The notes: generated from the letters alone by a model not told the origin. DNA of 64,000 nucleotides from Streptomyces bungoensis (GCF_001514215.1 NZ_KQ948860.1:62001-126000); one strand, 5' to 3'. Numbered from the stretch's first letter, positions 17,463-27,021 are shown. Program-made: numbers and translations.

Positions 17463-20400
17463 TCACTCGACCACGTGCCGGCCCTCGGGCCGGGCGCTGC
17501 AGGACGCGCGGAACGCGCAGTGCGTGCAGTGCTGGCCGGTGGTCGGTGTGAACCGCTCGTCGAGGACCTTGCCGGCGGCCGTGGCCAGCAGCTCGCCGAC
17601 CCACTCCCCCGCCAGTGACTCCTGGGCCTGCACCTTCGGCAGCGTCTCGCCGCCGTCCCGTTTGGCCGCGCCCTGCCTGAGGTGCACCAGCTCGGCGCCG
17701 CCGGGCTCGGGCCGCACACCGTCGAACGCGGTGTCGACGGCGCCCTCGCGGACGGCGAGCTGGTAGACGGCGAGCTGGGGGTGGCGGGCCACCTCGGCGG
17801 CGCTGGGGGCCTGCTTGCCGGTCTTGAAGTCCACGACGTAGGCGCGGCCCTCGGCGTCCGCCTCGACGCGGTCCATCTGCCCCCGGACGCGGACTTGGTA
17901 GTCGCCCGCCTCCAGGGTGACGTCGAAGTCCTGCTCGCTGGCCACCGCGGTGCGGTCGGTGCGGTCCAGGACGTGCCAGTTCAGGAAGCGTTCGAGCGCC
18001 ACACGCGCGTTGTCCTTCTCCTGCGCCGACTTCCAGGGCGCGTCGAAGGCGAGCGCGTTCCACACCGACTCCAGGCGTTCCATCAGCACGTCGAGGTCGG
18101 CGGGGGTGCGGCCGGAGGCGACCTCGTCGGCGAGGACGTGGACGACGTTGCCGAAGCCCTGGGCGGTGGTCGCGGGTGCGTCGGCCTTCACCTCGCGGCC
18201 CAGGAACCACTGCAGGGAACAGGTGTTGGCGAGCTGGTCGAGGGCGCTTCCGGACAGGACGACCGGCTGGTCGCGGTGGCGCAGCGGCACCTTGCTCTCG
18301 GTCGGCTCGAACATGCCCCACCAGCGGTAGGGGTGCGCGGACGGCACCAGCGGGCGGCCGTCCTCGTCGGCGAGCGCGGCGAGCCTGGCGAGGCGGCGCG
18401 CGGCGGCCTCGCGCAGGACGGCGGACGCGCGCGGGTCGACGGTGGTGGCGCGCAGCTCGGCGACCAGCGCGGCCACGGACAGCGGGCGGCGCGGGCGGCC
18501 GGTGACGTCCTGGGGTTCGACGCCGAGTTCGGTCAGGAAGCGGGAGGGCTGGTCGCCGTCGTCGGCCGGTGCCTTCACCGCGGTGACGACGAGACGTTCC
18601 CGCGCGCGCGTGGCGGCCACGTAGAACAGACGGCGTTCCTCGGCGAGCAGCGCGCCGGGGGTCAGCGGTTCGGCGAGTCCGTCGCGGCCGATGCGGTCGG
18701 CCTCCAGGAGGGAGCCGCGGCGGCGCAGATCGGGCCACAGGCCCTCCTGGACGCCGGCGACGACGACCAGCCGCCACTCCAGGCCCTTGGCGCGGTGGGC
18801 GGTCATCAGGCGGACGGCGTCGGGGCGGACGGCGCGGCGGGTAAGGGTGTCGGCCGCGATGTCCTCCGCCTCGATCTCCTCCAGGAAGTTCAGGGCGCCC
18901 CTGCCCCCGGTGCGCTCCTCCGCGCGCGCGGCGGTCGCGAACAGCGCGCACACCGCGTCCAGGTCGCGGTCGGCGTTGCGGCCGGCGGCGCCCCCGCGCC
19001 GGGCGGACCGCTCCAGGCGGGAGGGCCACGGCGTGCCCTCCCACAGGTCCCACAGGGCCTCCTCGGCCGTACCGCCGCCGGCGAGGCGCTCGCGGGCCTT
19101 GCGCAGCAGCGCGCCGAGGCGCTGCGCCCCGCGCGCGTAGGCCGGGTCGTGGACGACCAGGCGCTCGGGCTCGGCGAGCGCCCGCGCGAGCAGTTCGTCG
19201 GAGGGCGGCGGCACCGGGTTCCCGGCGGCCCGCTCCTCCTCCCTCAGGGCGCGCCCGAGGCGGCGCAGGTCGGCGGCGTCCATGCCGGCGAGGGGGGAGG
19301 TGAGCAGGGTCAGCGCGGTCTCGGCGTCGAGCCAGGCAGTGACGTGCGGAGCGGCGCTGCCGTCCGCCTCGGGGGGCTGGGCGTCGGCGCTGGAGGCCTC
19401 CGCCTCGGTGGGGCGGGCGTCCCTGGCGGAGGCCGCCGCCCCGGTCGGCTGCGAGTCCGCGCCGGAGACCCCCGCCTCGGCGGAGCGTGCCTCCGGGCCG
19501 TAGGTCCCCACCTCAATCGGCTGGGATTCCGCGCCGGATGCCTCCGCCTCGCTGGACCAGGCGTCCATGGCGGAGACCCCCGCCCCGGTCGGCTGCGAGT
19601 CCGCGCCGGAGACCCCCGCCTCGTGCGGCTGCGAGTCCGCGCCGGAGGCCCCCGCCTCGGCGGGGCGGGCATCCATGGCGGAGACCCCCGCCCCGGTGGG
19701 GCGGGCGTCCGTGGCAGAAGCCCCCGCCCCGGTCGGCTGGGAGCCCGCGCCGGAGGCCCCCGCCTCGGCGGGGACCCGGTTCGGGACGTGGCCCGCTTCG
19801 GCCGTGGCCACCGCTTTGAGCGCCGTCAGCAGCGGGGCGACCGCGGGCTCGTGGCGCAGGGGCAGGTCGTCGCCGTCGATGTCCAGCGGGACGCCCGCCG
19901 CGGTGAGGGCGCGGCGCACGGTGGGGATGGTGCGGGAGCCGGCGCGCACCAGGACGGCCATGTCGCTCCAGGGGACGCCGTCCTCCAGGTGCGCGCGGCG
20001 CAGGATGTCGGCGATGTTGTCCAGCTCCGTGCCGGGCGTCGGGTACGTGTAGACCTCCACGCGGCCGCCGTCCCGCACGGCCTGCGGCTCCCGGTGGGCG
20101 CGGACCTTCTCGCCGGGCAGCCTGGGCAGCGGCATCCGCTGGGTGATCAGGCGGGTCGCGGCCAGCAGGGCGGCGCCGGAGCGGCGGGAGGTGCGCAGCA
20201 CCGCGACCGGGGCGGGACGGCCGTCCGCGCGCGGGAAGGCCGACGGGAAGTCCAGGATGCCGTTCACGTCGGCACCACGGAAGGTGTAGATCGACTGGTC
20301 GGGGTCGCCGAAAGCCAGCAGGGTGTGCCCGCCGCCGGCCAGGGCGTGCAGGAGCCTCACCTGGGCGGGGTCGGTGTCCTGGTACTCGTCGACGTACACG

Positions 20401-21188
20401 GCGTCGTACCGGGCGGCGAGCCGGGCCGCGACCTCGGGGCGGCGGGCGAGCAGCACCGCGCGGTGGACCAGTTCGGCGTAGTCGATGACGCCCTGGAGGT
20501 CGAGGACGTCGAGGTACTCGGCGAGGAAGGCGGCGGCCGCCTTCCAGTCCGGGCGGCCGATGCGGCGGGCGAAGGCGTCCAGCGCGTCCGGGCCGAGGCC
20601 CAGCTCGCGGCTGCGGGCGAGGACGGCGCGGACCTCGTCGGCGAAGCCCCGTGTCGTCAGGCAGGCGCGCAGTTCGTCGGGCCAGCGCACGTGGTGCAGG
20701 CCGAGTCGCTGCAGCTCGGGCTGCCCGGCGAGCAGTTCGCGGACGGCGACGTCCTGCTCGGGGCCGGAGAGCAGGCGCAGCGGGTCGGCGAACAGACTGC
20801 TGTCCTGGTGGGCGCGGACCAAGGCGTAGCAGTACGAGTGGAAGGTGGTCGCCCGGGGCGCGCGGGCCGCGCCGATGCGCAGGGCCATGCGGTCGCGCAG
20901 CTCGACGGCGGCCTTGCGGCTGAACGTCAGCACCAGGATGCGTTCCGGGTCACCGCCGCGGGCGATCCGCGCGGCCACGGACTCCACCAGGGTCGTCGTC
21001 TTGCCGGTGCCCGGACCCGCCAGGACGAGCAGGGGTCCCGCCCGGTGGTCAACCACGGCGCGCTGTGCGGCGTCCAGACGAGGGGGATCCATGTCGGCCG
21101 GCGGGGTACGGACCAGTCGGTAAGCGCCGCGGCTCCCCTGCCGCACCGGGGGGTGCGGCAGGCGCCTGGTGGAGGAAGAGGAGCTCAC
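17463..21188 (-). CDS. adnA: AdnA-type helicase-nuclease subunit with repeat insertion
   Basis: Encodes 1241 aa from GTG 21188 (other in-frame starts lie upstream and downstream). The motor has Walker A AGPGTGKTT (57-65), LTFSRKAAVELRDRM, VDEYQDTDPAQVR, GDPDQSIYTFRGAD and LMTAHRAKGLEWR. The C-terminal nuclease has GQMDRVEADA, VVDFKTGKQ and QLAVYQLAV. A cysteine set is spread around it (CSLQWF, then CTHCAFRASC at the end), as in Fe-S-stapled AddB-like nucleases. Residues 474-605 are eleven 12-residue repeats inserted in the motor, described separately. It forms an operon with adnB. Confidence 0.92.
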   Translation of the reverse strand: MSSSSSTRRLPHPPVRQGSRGAYRLVRTPPADMDPPRLDAAQRAVVDHRAGPLLVLAGPGTGKTTTLVESVAARIARGGDPERILVLTFSRKAAVELRDRMALRIGAARAPRATTFHSYCYALVRAHQDSSLFADPLRLLSGPEQDVAVRELLAGQPELQRLGLHHVRWPDELRACLTTRGFADEVRAVLARSRELGLGPDALDAFARRIGRPDWKAAAAFLAEYLDVLDLQGVIDYAELVHRAVLLARRPEVAARLAARYDAVYVDEYQDTDPAQVRLLHALAGGGHTLLAFGDPDQSIYTFRGADVNGILDFPSAFPRADGRPAPVAVLRTSRRSGAALLAATRLITQRMPLPRLPGEKVRAHREPQAVRDGGRVEVYTYPTPGTELDNIADILRRAHLEDGVPWSDMAVLVRAGSRTIPTVRRALTAAGVPLDIDGDDLPLRHEPAVAPLLTALKAVATAEAGHVPNRVPAEAGASGAGSQPTGAGASATDARPTGAGVSAMDARPAEAGASGADSQPHEAGVSGADSQPTGAGVSAMDAWSSEAEASGAESQPIEVGTYGPEARSAEAGVSGADSQPTGAAASARDARPTEAEASSADAQPPEADGSAAPHVTAWLDAETALTLLTSPLAGMDAADLRRLGRALREEERAAGNPVPPPSDELLARALAEPERLVVHDPAYARGAQRLGALLRKARERLAGGGTAEEALWDLWEGTPWPSRLERSARRGGAAGRNADRDLDAVCALFATAARAEERTGGRGALNFLEEIEAEDIAADTLTRRAVRPDAVRLMTAHRAKGLEWRLVVVAGVQEGLWPDLRRRGSLLEADRIGRDGLAEPLTPGALLAEERRLFYVAATRARERLVVTAVKAPADDGDQPSRFLTELGVEPQDVTGRPRRPLSVAALVAELRATTVDPRASAVLREAAARRLARLAALADEDGRPLVPSAHPYRWWGMFEPTESKVPLRHRDQPVVLSGSALDQLANTCSLQWFLGREVKADAPATTAQGFGNVVHVLADEVASGRTPADLDVLMERLESVWNALAFDAPWKSAQEKDNARVALERFLNWHVLDRTDRTAVASEQDFDVTLEAGDYQVRVRGQMDRVEADAEGRAYVVDFKTGKQAPSAAEVARHPQLAVYQLAVREGAVDTAFDGVRPEPGGAELVHLRQGAAKRDGGETLPKVQAQESLAGEWVGELLATAAGKVLDERFTPTTGQHCTHCAFRASCSARPEGRHVVE
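19374..19769 (-). repeat. Eleven tandem 36-bp repeats inside adnA
   Basis: An exactly periodic array of 11 x 36 bp, in frame, giving twelve-residue units such as AEAGASGADSQP and TGAGVSAMDARP; a degenerate partial unit (PEADGSAA) follows. Two sub-types alternate irregularly. Translation is low-complexity (Ala/Gly/Ser/Pro/Asp), predicted disordered and surface exposed. The period and in-frame length suggest slippage or recombination expansion of an interdomain loop, probably varying in copy number between strains. Confidence 0.95.
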
Positions 21189-21487
21189 GTGGTTCGCCGG
21201 TCCTGGTGGTTGTGCTGGTGGGCGGGCGGTCACACGTGCGAGGCGGTGGCCGCGGGATGAGGACACGTGCAGCCGACGCTACGCCGCCGCATCGTACGAA
21301 AGCAGAGCTTCCGCTCTTTCCCGTGTGGCTCTCCCGGCGCTCTGGGCTCTCCAGGCTCTCCGGTCTCCCCCGGCCCGGGTGTCACGCGGGTACCTCTACT
21401 CAAGAACGTACGTCATGCCGCGGACGTCCCCGCCGTCCCCCGTACGGAGCACGGCTTGACGCGGGCGGCGTCCGATGGCGGAAGCTG

Positions 21488-21871
21488 TCAGGTGTGACCC
21501 CCCGCGTTCGCGCCGTCCCAGCGCGCCCGCCGCATGTCGAGCCGCGGCAGATGCCCCTCGCTGCTCCTGCTCGCCTCTTTAAGCGGCGTGCCCTCCGCCC
21601 GGTAGTGACCGAGCGCGCGCAGCTCGTGCCCGGGCAGCAGCGCCCCGTCGGCGCGCACCACCCGCCACCAGGGGACGGCGCCTCCGTACAGGGACATGAC
21701 CCGGCCCACCTGGCGCGGTCCCCCTTCCTCCAGCCACTCGGCGACGTCGCCGTAGGTCATGACGCGCCCGGGCGGGATCCGCTCGGCGACCTCGAGGACC
21801 CGCTCGGCGTACTCGGGCAGCGCGCCCGGGTCCCCCTCGTGGGCCTCCCGGGCAGGGCTCTGCTCGCTCAT
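21488..21871 (-). CDS. Alkyltransferase-like (ATL) DNA-binding protein
   Basis: Encodes 127 aa. The C-terminal half is the DNA-binding domain of O6-alkylguanine transferases (RVMTYGDVAEWL, QVGRVMS), but the reactive PCHR motif is replaced by PWWRVVRADG. The tryptophan in place of the cysteine defines ATL proteins, which bind alkylated bases and hand them to nucleotide excision repair rather than repairing them directly. ATG 21871 has AGGA about 8 nt upstream; ATG 21880 is an alternative. Its place next to adnA keeps a DNA-repair context, as in mycobacteria. Confidence 0.9.
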   Translation of the reverse strand: MSEQSPAREAHEGDPGALPEYAERVLEVAERIPPGRVMTYGDVAEWLEEGGPRQVGRVMSLYGGAVPWWRVVRADGALLPGHELRALGHYRAEGTPLKEASRSSEGHLPRLDMRRARWDGANAGGHT

Positions 21872-22059
21872 TCGCCCCATCCTGCCGCACCCCACCGACA
21901 ACGCGGCGCGGACGGCGGGGGACGGCGCCCCCTCGCTTGCGGGCGGCGCTTCGGGCAGACTGTCCGCCCGCGCATCCGCACCCTGATGCCCGCGAGTGTC
22001 GGCGGGGCATGCCACCATCGTGCGGGCGGTGACCGTTGATACGAGACCAAGAAGAGACC

Positions 22060-24894
22060 ATGAAGCAGCAGGGTGTGCACCCCGAGAGCGCGGCGGGCAC
22101 CCCTGACGCCGCCGCACGTCCAGGCGCCCCTCGCTCCGGCCCCGACGGCCCCGCCCAGGGCGTCGACGGCGAAGTGGGCGCCATGGACGACGCCGCGGCC
22201 GAGGAGTCCTCACGCGCGCGTGGTGACGAACACGACACCGCATTGGGCGCGCCCGGTGACCCGCGAGCCGGCGAGCGCACGGACGCCGAGGAGGGCGAGC
22301 CGCACCCGGACGAGGTCGAGGGTGACGAACCGCTGCTCCCCGCGCGCGTGCACCGCCCCTCCGACCTCATGCGGCTGCTCGTCGGTGTGTTCGCCATCGT
22401 CGTGGTGCTCGCCGTCGCCGCGTTCGCGCACGGCACCACGTCGGGTCTCGAACAGGACATCAACAAGGGCACCGGGCAGGCCCCCGACCTGCTGATCAAG
22501 ATCGCGGGGCTGGCCTCCAGCATCGCGATCCTGCTCGTGCCGGTCGCCTTCGCGATCGAACGGCTGATCAAACGGGACGGCCTGCGGATCGCCGACGGCG
22601 TCCTCGCGGCCGTCCTCGCCCACGGAGTGACCCTCGCCACCGACCTGTGGGTCGCCCGCGGAGCCCCCGGCTCCATCCAGGAGGCGCTCACCCAGCCCTC
22701 ACCGGGCGACGTCCACGCCCTGACCGACCCGGTGCACGGCTACCTCGCGCCGGTCATCGCGTACATGACGGCCGTCGGCATGTCCCGCAGACCCCGCTGG
22801 CGCGCGGTCCTGTGGATCGTGCTGATGCTCGACGCCTTCTCGATGCTGGTCACCGGCTACACGACCCCGTTCTCGATCCTGCTGACCATCCTGATCGGCT
22901 GGACCATCGCCTACGGCACCCTGTACGCCGTCGGCTCGCCCAACGTCCGCCCCACCGGCCGGACCCTGCTGGCCGGTCTGCGGCGCGTCGGCTTCCACCC
23001 CGTCGGCGCGGCCCGTGAGGAGGCCGTGGAGACGGAGAACGGCGACCGCGGCCGGCGCTACTTCGTCACACTGGAGGACGGCCCGCCGCTGGACGTCACG
23101 GTCGTCGACCGGGAGCAGCAGGCCCAGGGCTTCTTCTACCGCGCCTGGCGGAACCTGACCCTGCGCGGCTTCGCCACCCGCTCCAGCCTGCAGTCGCTGC
23201 GCCAGGCTCTGGAGCAGGAGGCGCTGCTGGCGTACGCGGCGATCGCGGCGGGCGCCAACGCGCCCAAGCTGATCGCCACCTCCGAACTCGGCCCGGACGC
23301 GGTGATGCTCGTCTACGAGCACACCGGCGGGCGCTCGCTGGACTCGCTGGACGACGAGGAGATCACCGACGAGCTGCTGCGCAACACCTGGGAGCAGGTG
23401 CGGGCCCTTCAGTCCCGGCGCATCGCCCACCGCAGGCTGGCCGGCGACGCGATCCGGGTGGATCGTTCCGGCAGGGTGATCCTGACCGAGCTGCGCGGCG
23501 GCGAGATCGCGGCCGGGGACCTGCTGCTGCGGATGGATGTCGCCCAGCTGGTCACGACGCTCGGTCTCCGGGTCGGCGCCGAGCGGGCGGTGGCCTCGGC
23601 GGTCGGGGTGCTGGGACCGGACGCGGTCGCGGACTGCCTGCCCATGCTGCAGCCCATCGCGCTGACGCGCTCCACGCGCGCGACGCTGCGCCGGCTGGGC
23701 CGGGAGCGGGCCGAGCGCGAACGCGAGGCGGTGCTGGAGGGCTCGCGGCAGGCCAAGCAGGACCGGCTGGAGGAAGCCGCCGGGACAGCCGGACCCGTAC
23801 CCGGCAAGCCCGACAAGAAGACGGTCCGCGCCGAGCAGCGGGCGGAGAAGAGGGCCATCGACGAAGCCCTCGAAGAGGCCCGTGAGGAGGACCTGCTCAC
23901 CCAGATCCGGCACCAGGTGCTGCGGATCAGGCCCCAGGCCCCCGTGGAACCGGCCCGTCTGGAGCGGGTGCGGCCGCGCACGCTGATCAGCTTCATCGCC
24001 GGGGCGATCGGCGCGTACTACCTGCTGACGCAGCTCACCCACATCCAGTTCGGCACGCTGTTCGCGCAGGCCCAGTGGGGCTGGGTGATCGCCGCCGTGC
24101 TGTTCTCCGCCCTCAGCTACGTGGCCGCCGCTATGGCGCTGCTCGGCTTCGTACCGGAGCGGGTGCCCTTCCTGAGGACCGTGGGGGCGCAGGTGGCCGG
24201 CTCCTTCGTGAAGATCGTGGCACCGGCGGCCGTCGGCGGTGTCGCCCTGAACACGCGCTTCCTGCAGCGCCAGGGCGTGCGCCCGGGGCTCGCGGTGGCG
24301 AGCGTCGGCGCGTCTCAGTTGTTCGGGCTCGGCTGCCACATCCTGATGCTGCTGTCCTTCGGCTACCTGACCGGGACCGAGAAGACGCCGTCCCTGTCGC
24401 CGTCCCGGACGGTGATCGCCGGCCTGCTGACCGTGGCGGTGCTGGTGCTGGTGGTGACCTCGGTGCCGTTCCTGAGGAAGTTCGTCGTCACGCGTGTGAG
24501 GTCCCTGTTCGCCGGTGTCGTGCCGCGCATGCTCGACGTGCTGCAGCGGCCGCAGAAACTCGTCACCGGCATCGGCGGCATGCTGCTGCTGACCGCCTGC
24601 TTCGTGATGTGCCTGGACGCCTCCATCCGGGCGTTCGGCGACGGCTCGACCTCGCTGAGCATCGCGAGCGTCGCGGTCGTCTTCCTCGCCGGCAACGCGC
24701 TCGGCTCCGCCGCGCCCACGCCGGGCGGTGTCGGCGCGGTCGAGGCCAGCCTCACCCTCGGTCTGATCGCCGTCGGCCTGCCGAAGGAGGTCGCCGCCCC
24801 GGCCGTCCTGCTGTACCGGCTGCTGACGCTGTGGCTGCCGGTCCTGCCGGGCTGGCTCGTCTTCAACCAGCTCACCCGCAAGGACGCCCTGTAA
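22060..24894 (+). CDS. Membrane pseudokinase-flippase fusion (LPG synthase TM domain)
   Basis: Encodes 944 aa. An acidic, disordered N-terminus (to about 100) is followed by about six membrane helices (105-310). A soluble kinase-like region (about 320-580) follows, then a basic coiled coil (580-640) and a C-terminal set of about seven helices typical of the lysylphosphatidylglycerol synthase transmembrane/flippase family (GSAAPTPGGVGAVEASL). In the kinase-like part the catalytic loop reads IAHRRLAGDAI and the metal loop LTELRGG, so the usual Asp and DFG are missing and it is probably a pseudokinase. Likely role: lipid or polyprenol-linked substrate transport under regulation (inferred). AAGAAGAGA precedes ATG 22060. 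Confidence 0.88.
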   Translation: MKQQGVHPESAAGTPDAAARPGAPRSGPDGPAQGVDGEVGAMDDAAAEESSRARGDEHDTALGAPGDPRAGERTDAEEGEPHPDEVEGDEPLLPARVHRPSDLMRLLVGVFAIVVVLAVAAFAHGTTSGLEQDINKGTGQAPDLLIKIAGLASSIAILLVPVAFAIERLIKRDGLRIADGVLAAVLAHGVTLATDLWVARGAPGSIQEALTQPSPGDVHALTDPVHGYLAPVIAYMTAVGMSRRPRWRAVLWIVLMLDAFSMLVTGYTTPFSILLTILIGWTIAYGTLYAVGSPNVRPTGRTLLAGLRRVGFHPVGAAREEAVETENGDRGRRYFVTLEDGPPLDVTVVDREQQAQGFFYRAWRNLTLRGFATRSSLQSLRQALEQEALLAYAAIAAGANAPKLIATSELGPDAVMLVYEHTGGRSLDSLDDEEITDELLRNTWEQVRALQSRRIAHRRLAGDAIRVDRSGRVILTELRGGEIAAGDLLLRMDVAQLVTTLGLRVGAERAVASAVGVLGPDAVADCLPMLQPIALTRSTRATLRRLGRERAEREREAVLEGSRQAKQDRLEEAAGTAGPVPGKPDKKTVRAEQRAEKRAIDEALEEAREEDLLTQIRHQVLRIRPQAPVEPARLERVRPRTLISFIAGAIGAYYLLTQLTHIQFGTLFAQAQWGWVIAAVLFSALSYVAAAMALLGFVPERVPFLRTVGAQVAGSFVKIVAPAAVGGVALNTRFLQRQGVRPGLAVASVGASQLFGLGCHILMLLSFGYLTGTEKTPSLSPSRTVIAGLLTVAVLVLVVTSVPFLRKFVVTRVRSLFAGVVPRMLDVLQRPQKLVTGIGGMLLLTACFVMCLDASIRAFGDGSTSLSIASVAVVFLAGNALGSAAPTPGGVGAVEASLTLGLIAVGLPKEVAAPAVLLYRLLTLWLPVLPGWLVFNQLTRKDAL

Positions 24895-24981
24895 CCGTCC
24901 CGCCGCTCCGGCGGCGGCGGGACGTACCCCCAACGGCCCGTGCCCCGCGCGCCCCGGCGTGCGCGCGCGCACGATGGGAGC

Positions 24982-26523
24982 ATGGCGAACCCCTCCCGGC
25001 TGCGTGCCGCCGCACTGACCACCAGCTGGGCGCTGCTGGCCGTCCTGCTGGCCGGATGCGGCGGCGGCGGCCACGGGGACCTGCGGACGCAGAAGCTGGA
25101 CTGGGAGGACTGCCCGACCCCCTCCCAGGCGGAGGGCGGCGGCAGCCCACCGTCCCCGCTGCCGGGCGGCGGCACGTGGCAGTGCGCCACCATGCAGGCG
25201 CCCCTGGACTGGAGCAGGCCGAAGGGCGACACGATCGGCATCGCCCTGATCCGCGCCAAGGCCAGCGGGGACCCCAGCCGGCGGATCGGCTCCCTCGTGT
25301 TCAACTTCGGCGGCCCCGGCGGCAGCGGCGTCACCACGCTGCCCGCCTTCGGCGAGGACTACGCCGCCCTGCGCACCCGGTACGACCTGGTGAGCTTCGA
25401 CCCGCGCGGTGTCGGCCGCAGCAAGCCGGTGACGTGCGAGAGCGACGCCCAGCTGGACGCGTACTTCCAGCAGGACGCCACCCCCGACGACAGCACCGAG
25501 CGCACCCAGCTGATCGACCGCACCAAGCAGTTCAACGCGGCCTGCGACAAGCACTCGGAGACGGTCCTGCCGCATGTCCGCACCACCGACGCGGCCCGCG
25601 ACATGGACCTCATGCGCCAGGTCCTCGGCGACGACAAGCTGCACTACTTCGGCATCTCCTACGGCACCGAACTCGGCGGGGTCTACGCCCACCTGTTCCC
25701 GAAGAACGTCGGCCGTGCCGTGTTCGACGGGGTCGTCGACCCCACGCAGGACCCGGAGCAGAGCGCGCTCGGGCAGGCCCGCGGCTTCCAGCTCGCCCTC
25801 GACAACTTCGCCCGGGACTGCACGTCGAAGACGACCGACTGCCCGATCGGCGACACCCCGCAGGACGTCAAGAACCGCATCGCCACCCTGCTGGACGACC
25901 TGGAGAAGAAGCCGATCCCCGGCATCCTCCCGCGGCAGCTGACCCAGACCGCGGCGACCAACGGCATCGCCCAGTCCCTGTACTCCAAGGACTTCTGGGA
26001 GTACCTCACCGAGGGCCTCCAGCAGGCGTACGACGGCGACGGCAGGATCCTCATGCTGCTGTCCGACTCCATGAACGGCCGCAGCGAGAACGGCGAGTAC
26101 AGCAACATCACCGCGGCGAACGTGGCCATCAACTGCGCCGACGAGAAACCCCGGTACACCACGGCCGACGTCGAGCAGAGACTGCCCGAGTTCCGCGCCG
26201 CCTCCCCGCTGTTCGGGGACTACCTGGCCTGGGGCATGGTCAGCTGCACCGGCTGGGCCGTGCCGGGCGCAGCCGACCACCCCGACGTCAGCGCACCGGG
26301 TGCGGCACCCATCCTGGTCGTGGGCAACACCGGGGACCCGGCGACGCCGTACGAGGGCGCGAGGAAGATGGTGGACGCGCTCGGCAAGGGCGTCGCCGTC
26401 GAGCTGACGTACAAGGGCCAGGGGCACGGGGCGTACGACAGCAAGAACAAGTGCGTGCAGGGAGCGGTGAACAGCTACCTGCTGGACGGGAAGGTGCCGA
26501 AGACCGGCACGGTCTGCTCGTAA
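24982..26523 (+). CDS. Secreted TAP-type alpha/beta hydrolase (tripeptidyl aminopeptidase family), lipoprotein
   Basis: Encodes 513 aa. The N-terminus is a lipoprotein signal: basic start, hydrophobic core and lipobox LLAGC, so it is likely anchored outside the membrane. The mature part is an alpha/beta hydrolase of the SlpD/SlpE/TAP group: FNFGGPGGSG (oxyanion region), nucleophile in FGISYGTELGG, aspartate in GDPATPYEGA and histidine in GQGHGAY near the C-terminus. These release tripeptides or hydrolyse peptides outside the cell. ATG 24982 is preceded by GGGAG. A deleted paralogue follows 131 bp downstream. Confidence 0.93.
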   Translation: MANPSRLRAAALTTSWALLAVLLAGCGGGGHGDLRTQKLDWEDCPTPSQAEGGGSPPSPLPGGGTWQCATMQAPLDWSRPKGDTIGIALIRAKASGDPSRRIGSLVFNFGGPGGSGVTTLPAFGEDYAALRTRYDLVSFDPRGVGRSKPVTCESDAQLDAYFQQDATPDDSTERTQLIDRTKQFNAACDKHSETVLPHVRTTDAARDMDLMRQVLGDDKLHYFGISYGTELGGVYAHLFPKNVGRAVFDGVVDPTQDPEQSALGQARGFQLALDNFARDCTSKTTDCPIGDTPQDVKNRIATLLDDLEKKPIPGILPRQLTQTAATNGIAQSLYSKDFWEYLTEGLQQAYDGDGRILMLLSDSMNGRSENGEYSNITAANVAINCADEKPRYTTADVEQRLPEFRAASPLFGDYLAWGMVSCTGWAVPGAADHPDVSAPGAAPILVVGNTGDPATPYEGARKMVDALGKGVAVELTYKGQGHGAYDSKNKCVQGAVNSYLLDGKVPKTGTVCS

Positions 26524-26559
26524 AGCCCCCGAACGCCTATGGAACCGCAGGTCAGAGGG

Positions 26560-26568
26560 TTATCCACA
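26560..26568 (+). promoter_or_regulatory. Consensus DnaA box (TTATCCACA)
   Basis: A perfect TTATCCACA in the gap between the TAP-type peptidase and its deleted paralogue. Sequence match only; third consensus box in the window. Confidence 0.5.
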
Positions 26569-26654
26569 GGCCGGAACGGGCGGCCCCCGCTCCGCCTACC
26601 ATGACGTGAACACCCGCCGCGGCTCGACGCGGGGGGCCTGCGAGGGGGGTACGC

Positions 26655-26894
26655 ATGCTTCGTCTTCTGCGCTGGACGGCCGCCGCGGCTGCGGCTCTGC
26701 TGGTCGACCCGGCGACCCCGTACGAGGGCGCCCGCAGGATGGCCGACGAGCTGGGCAGGGGCGTGGGGGTCGAACTCACCTGGAAGGGCGAGGGCCACGG
26801 CGCGTACGGCAACGGCAGCGACTGCGTCGACTCCGCGGTGGACGCCTACCTGCTGAACGGGACGGTACCGAAGGACGGGACGGTCTGCTCATGA
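26655..26894 (+). pseudogene. Internally deleted TAP-type peptidase remnant
   Basis: Encodes 79 aa: a signal-peptide-like start (MLRLLRWTAAAAAALL) is joined directly to the last 62 or so residues of a TAP-type hydrolase (VDPATPYEGARRMADELG, KGEGHGAYGN, LLNGTVPKDGTVCS). That tail aligns almost residue for residue with the end of the intact gene upstream. About 430 residues, including the nucleophile serine, are missing in frame. A good ribosome site (GAGGGGGG) remains before the ATG, so a short secreted peptide could still be made. It is best read as a tandem duplicate that lost its middle. Confidence 0.85.
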
Positions 26895-26947
26895 CGGCGG
26901 GCCCCGTGAGCCGTCGTCAGTTGTCGATCACTGGCTCGATCCCGTAC

Positions 26948-26993
26948 GACGAAGCCCGCGGCTCCGACCGGGGTCGGAGCCGCGGGCTTCGTC
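26948..26993. terminator. Bidirectional hairpin terminator
   Basis: A perfect 22-bp inverted repeat (26948-26969 and 26972-26993) with a 2-nt centre, between the peptidase remnant and the convergent moeZ. Confidence 0.85.
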
Positions 26994-27021
26994 AGTCCCG
27001 CCGGCCGGCGGGACCGGTGGT

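Noticed and set aside
19400..19770. CRISPR-like array (36-bp periodic repeat)
   Set aside because: The repeats are directly contiguous with no spacers and are in frame inside adnA, so this is a coding tandem repeat.
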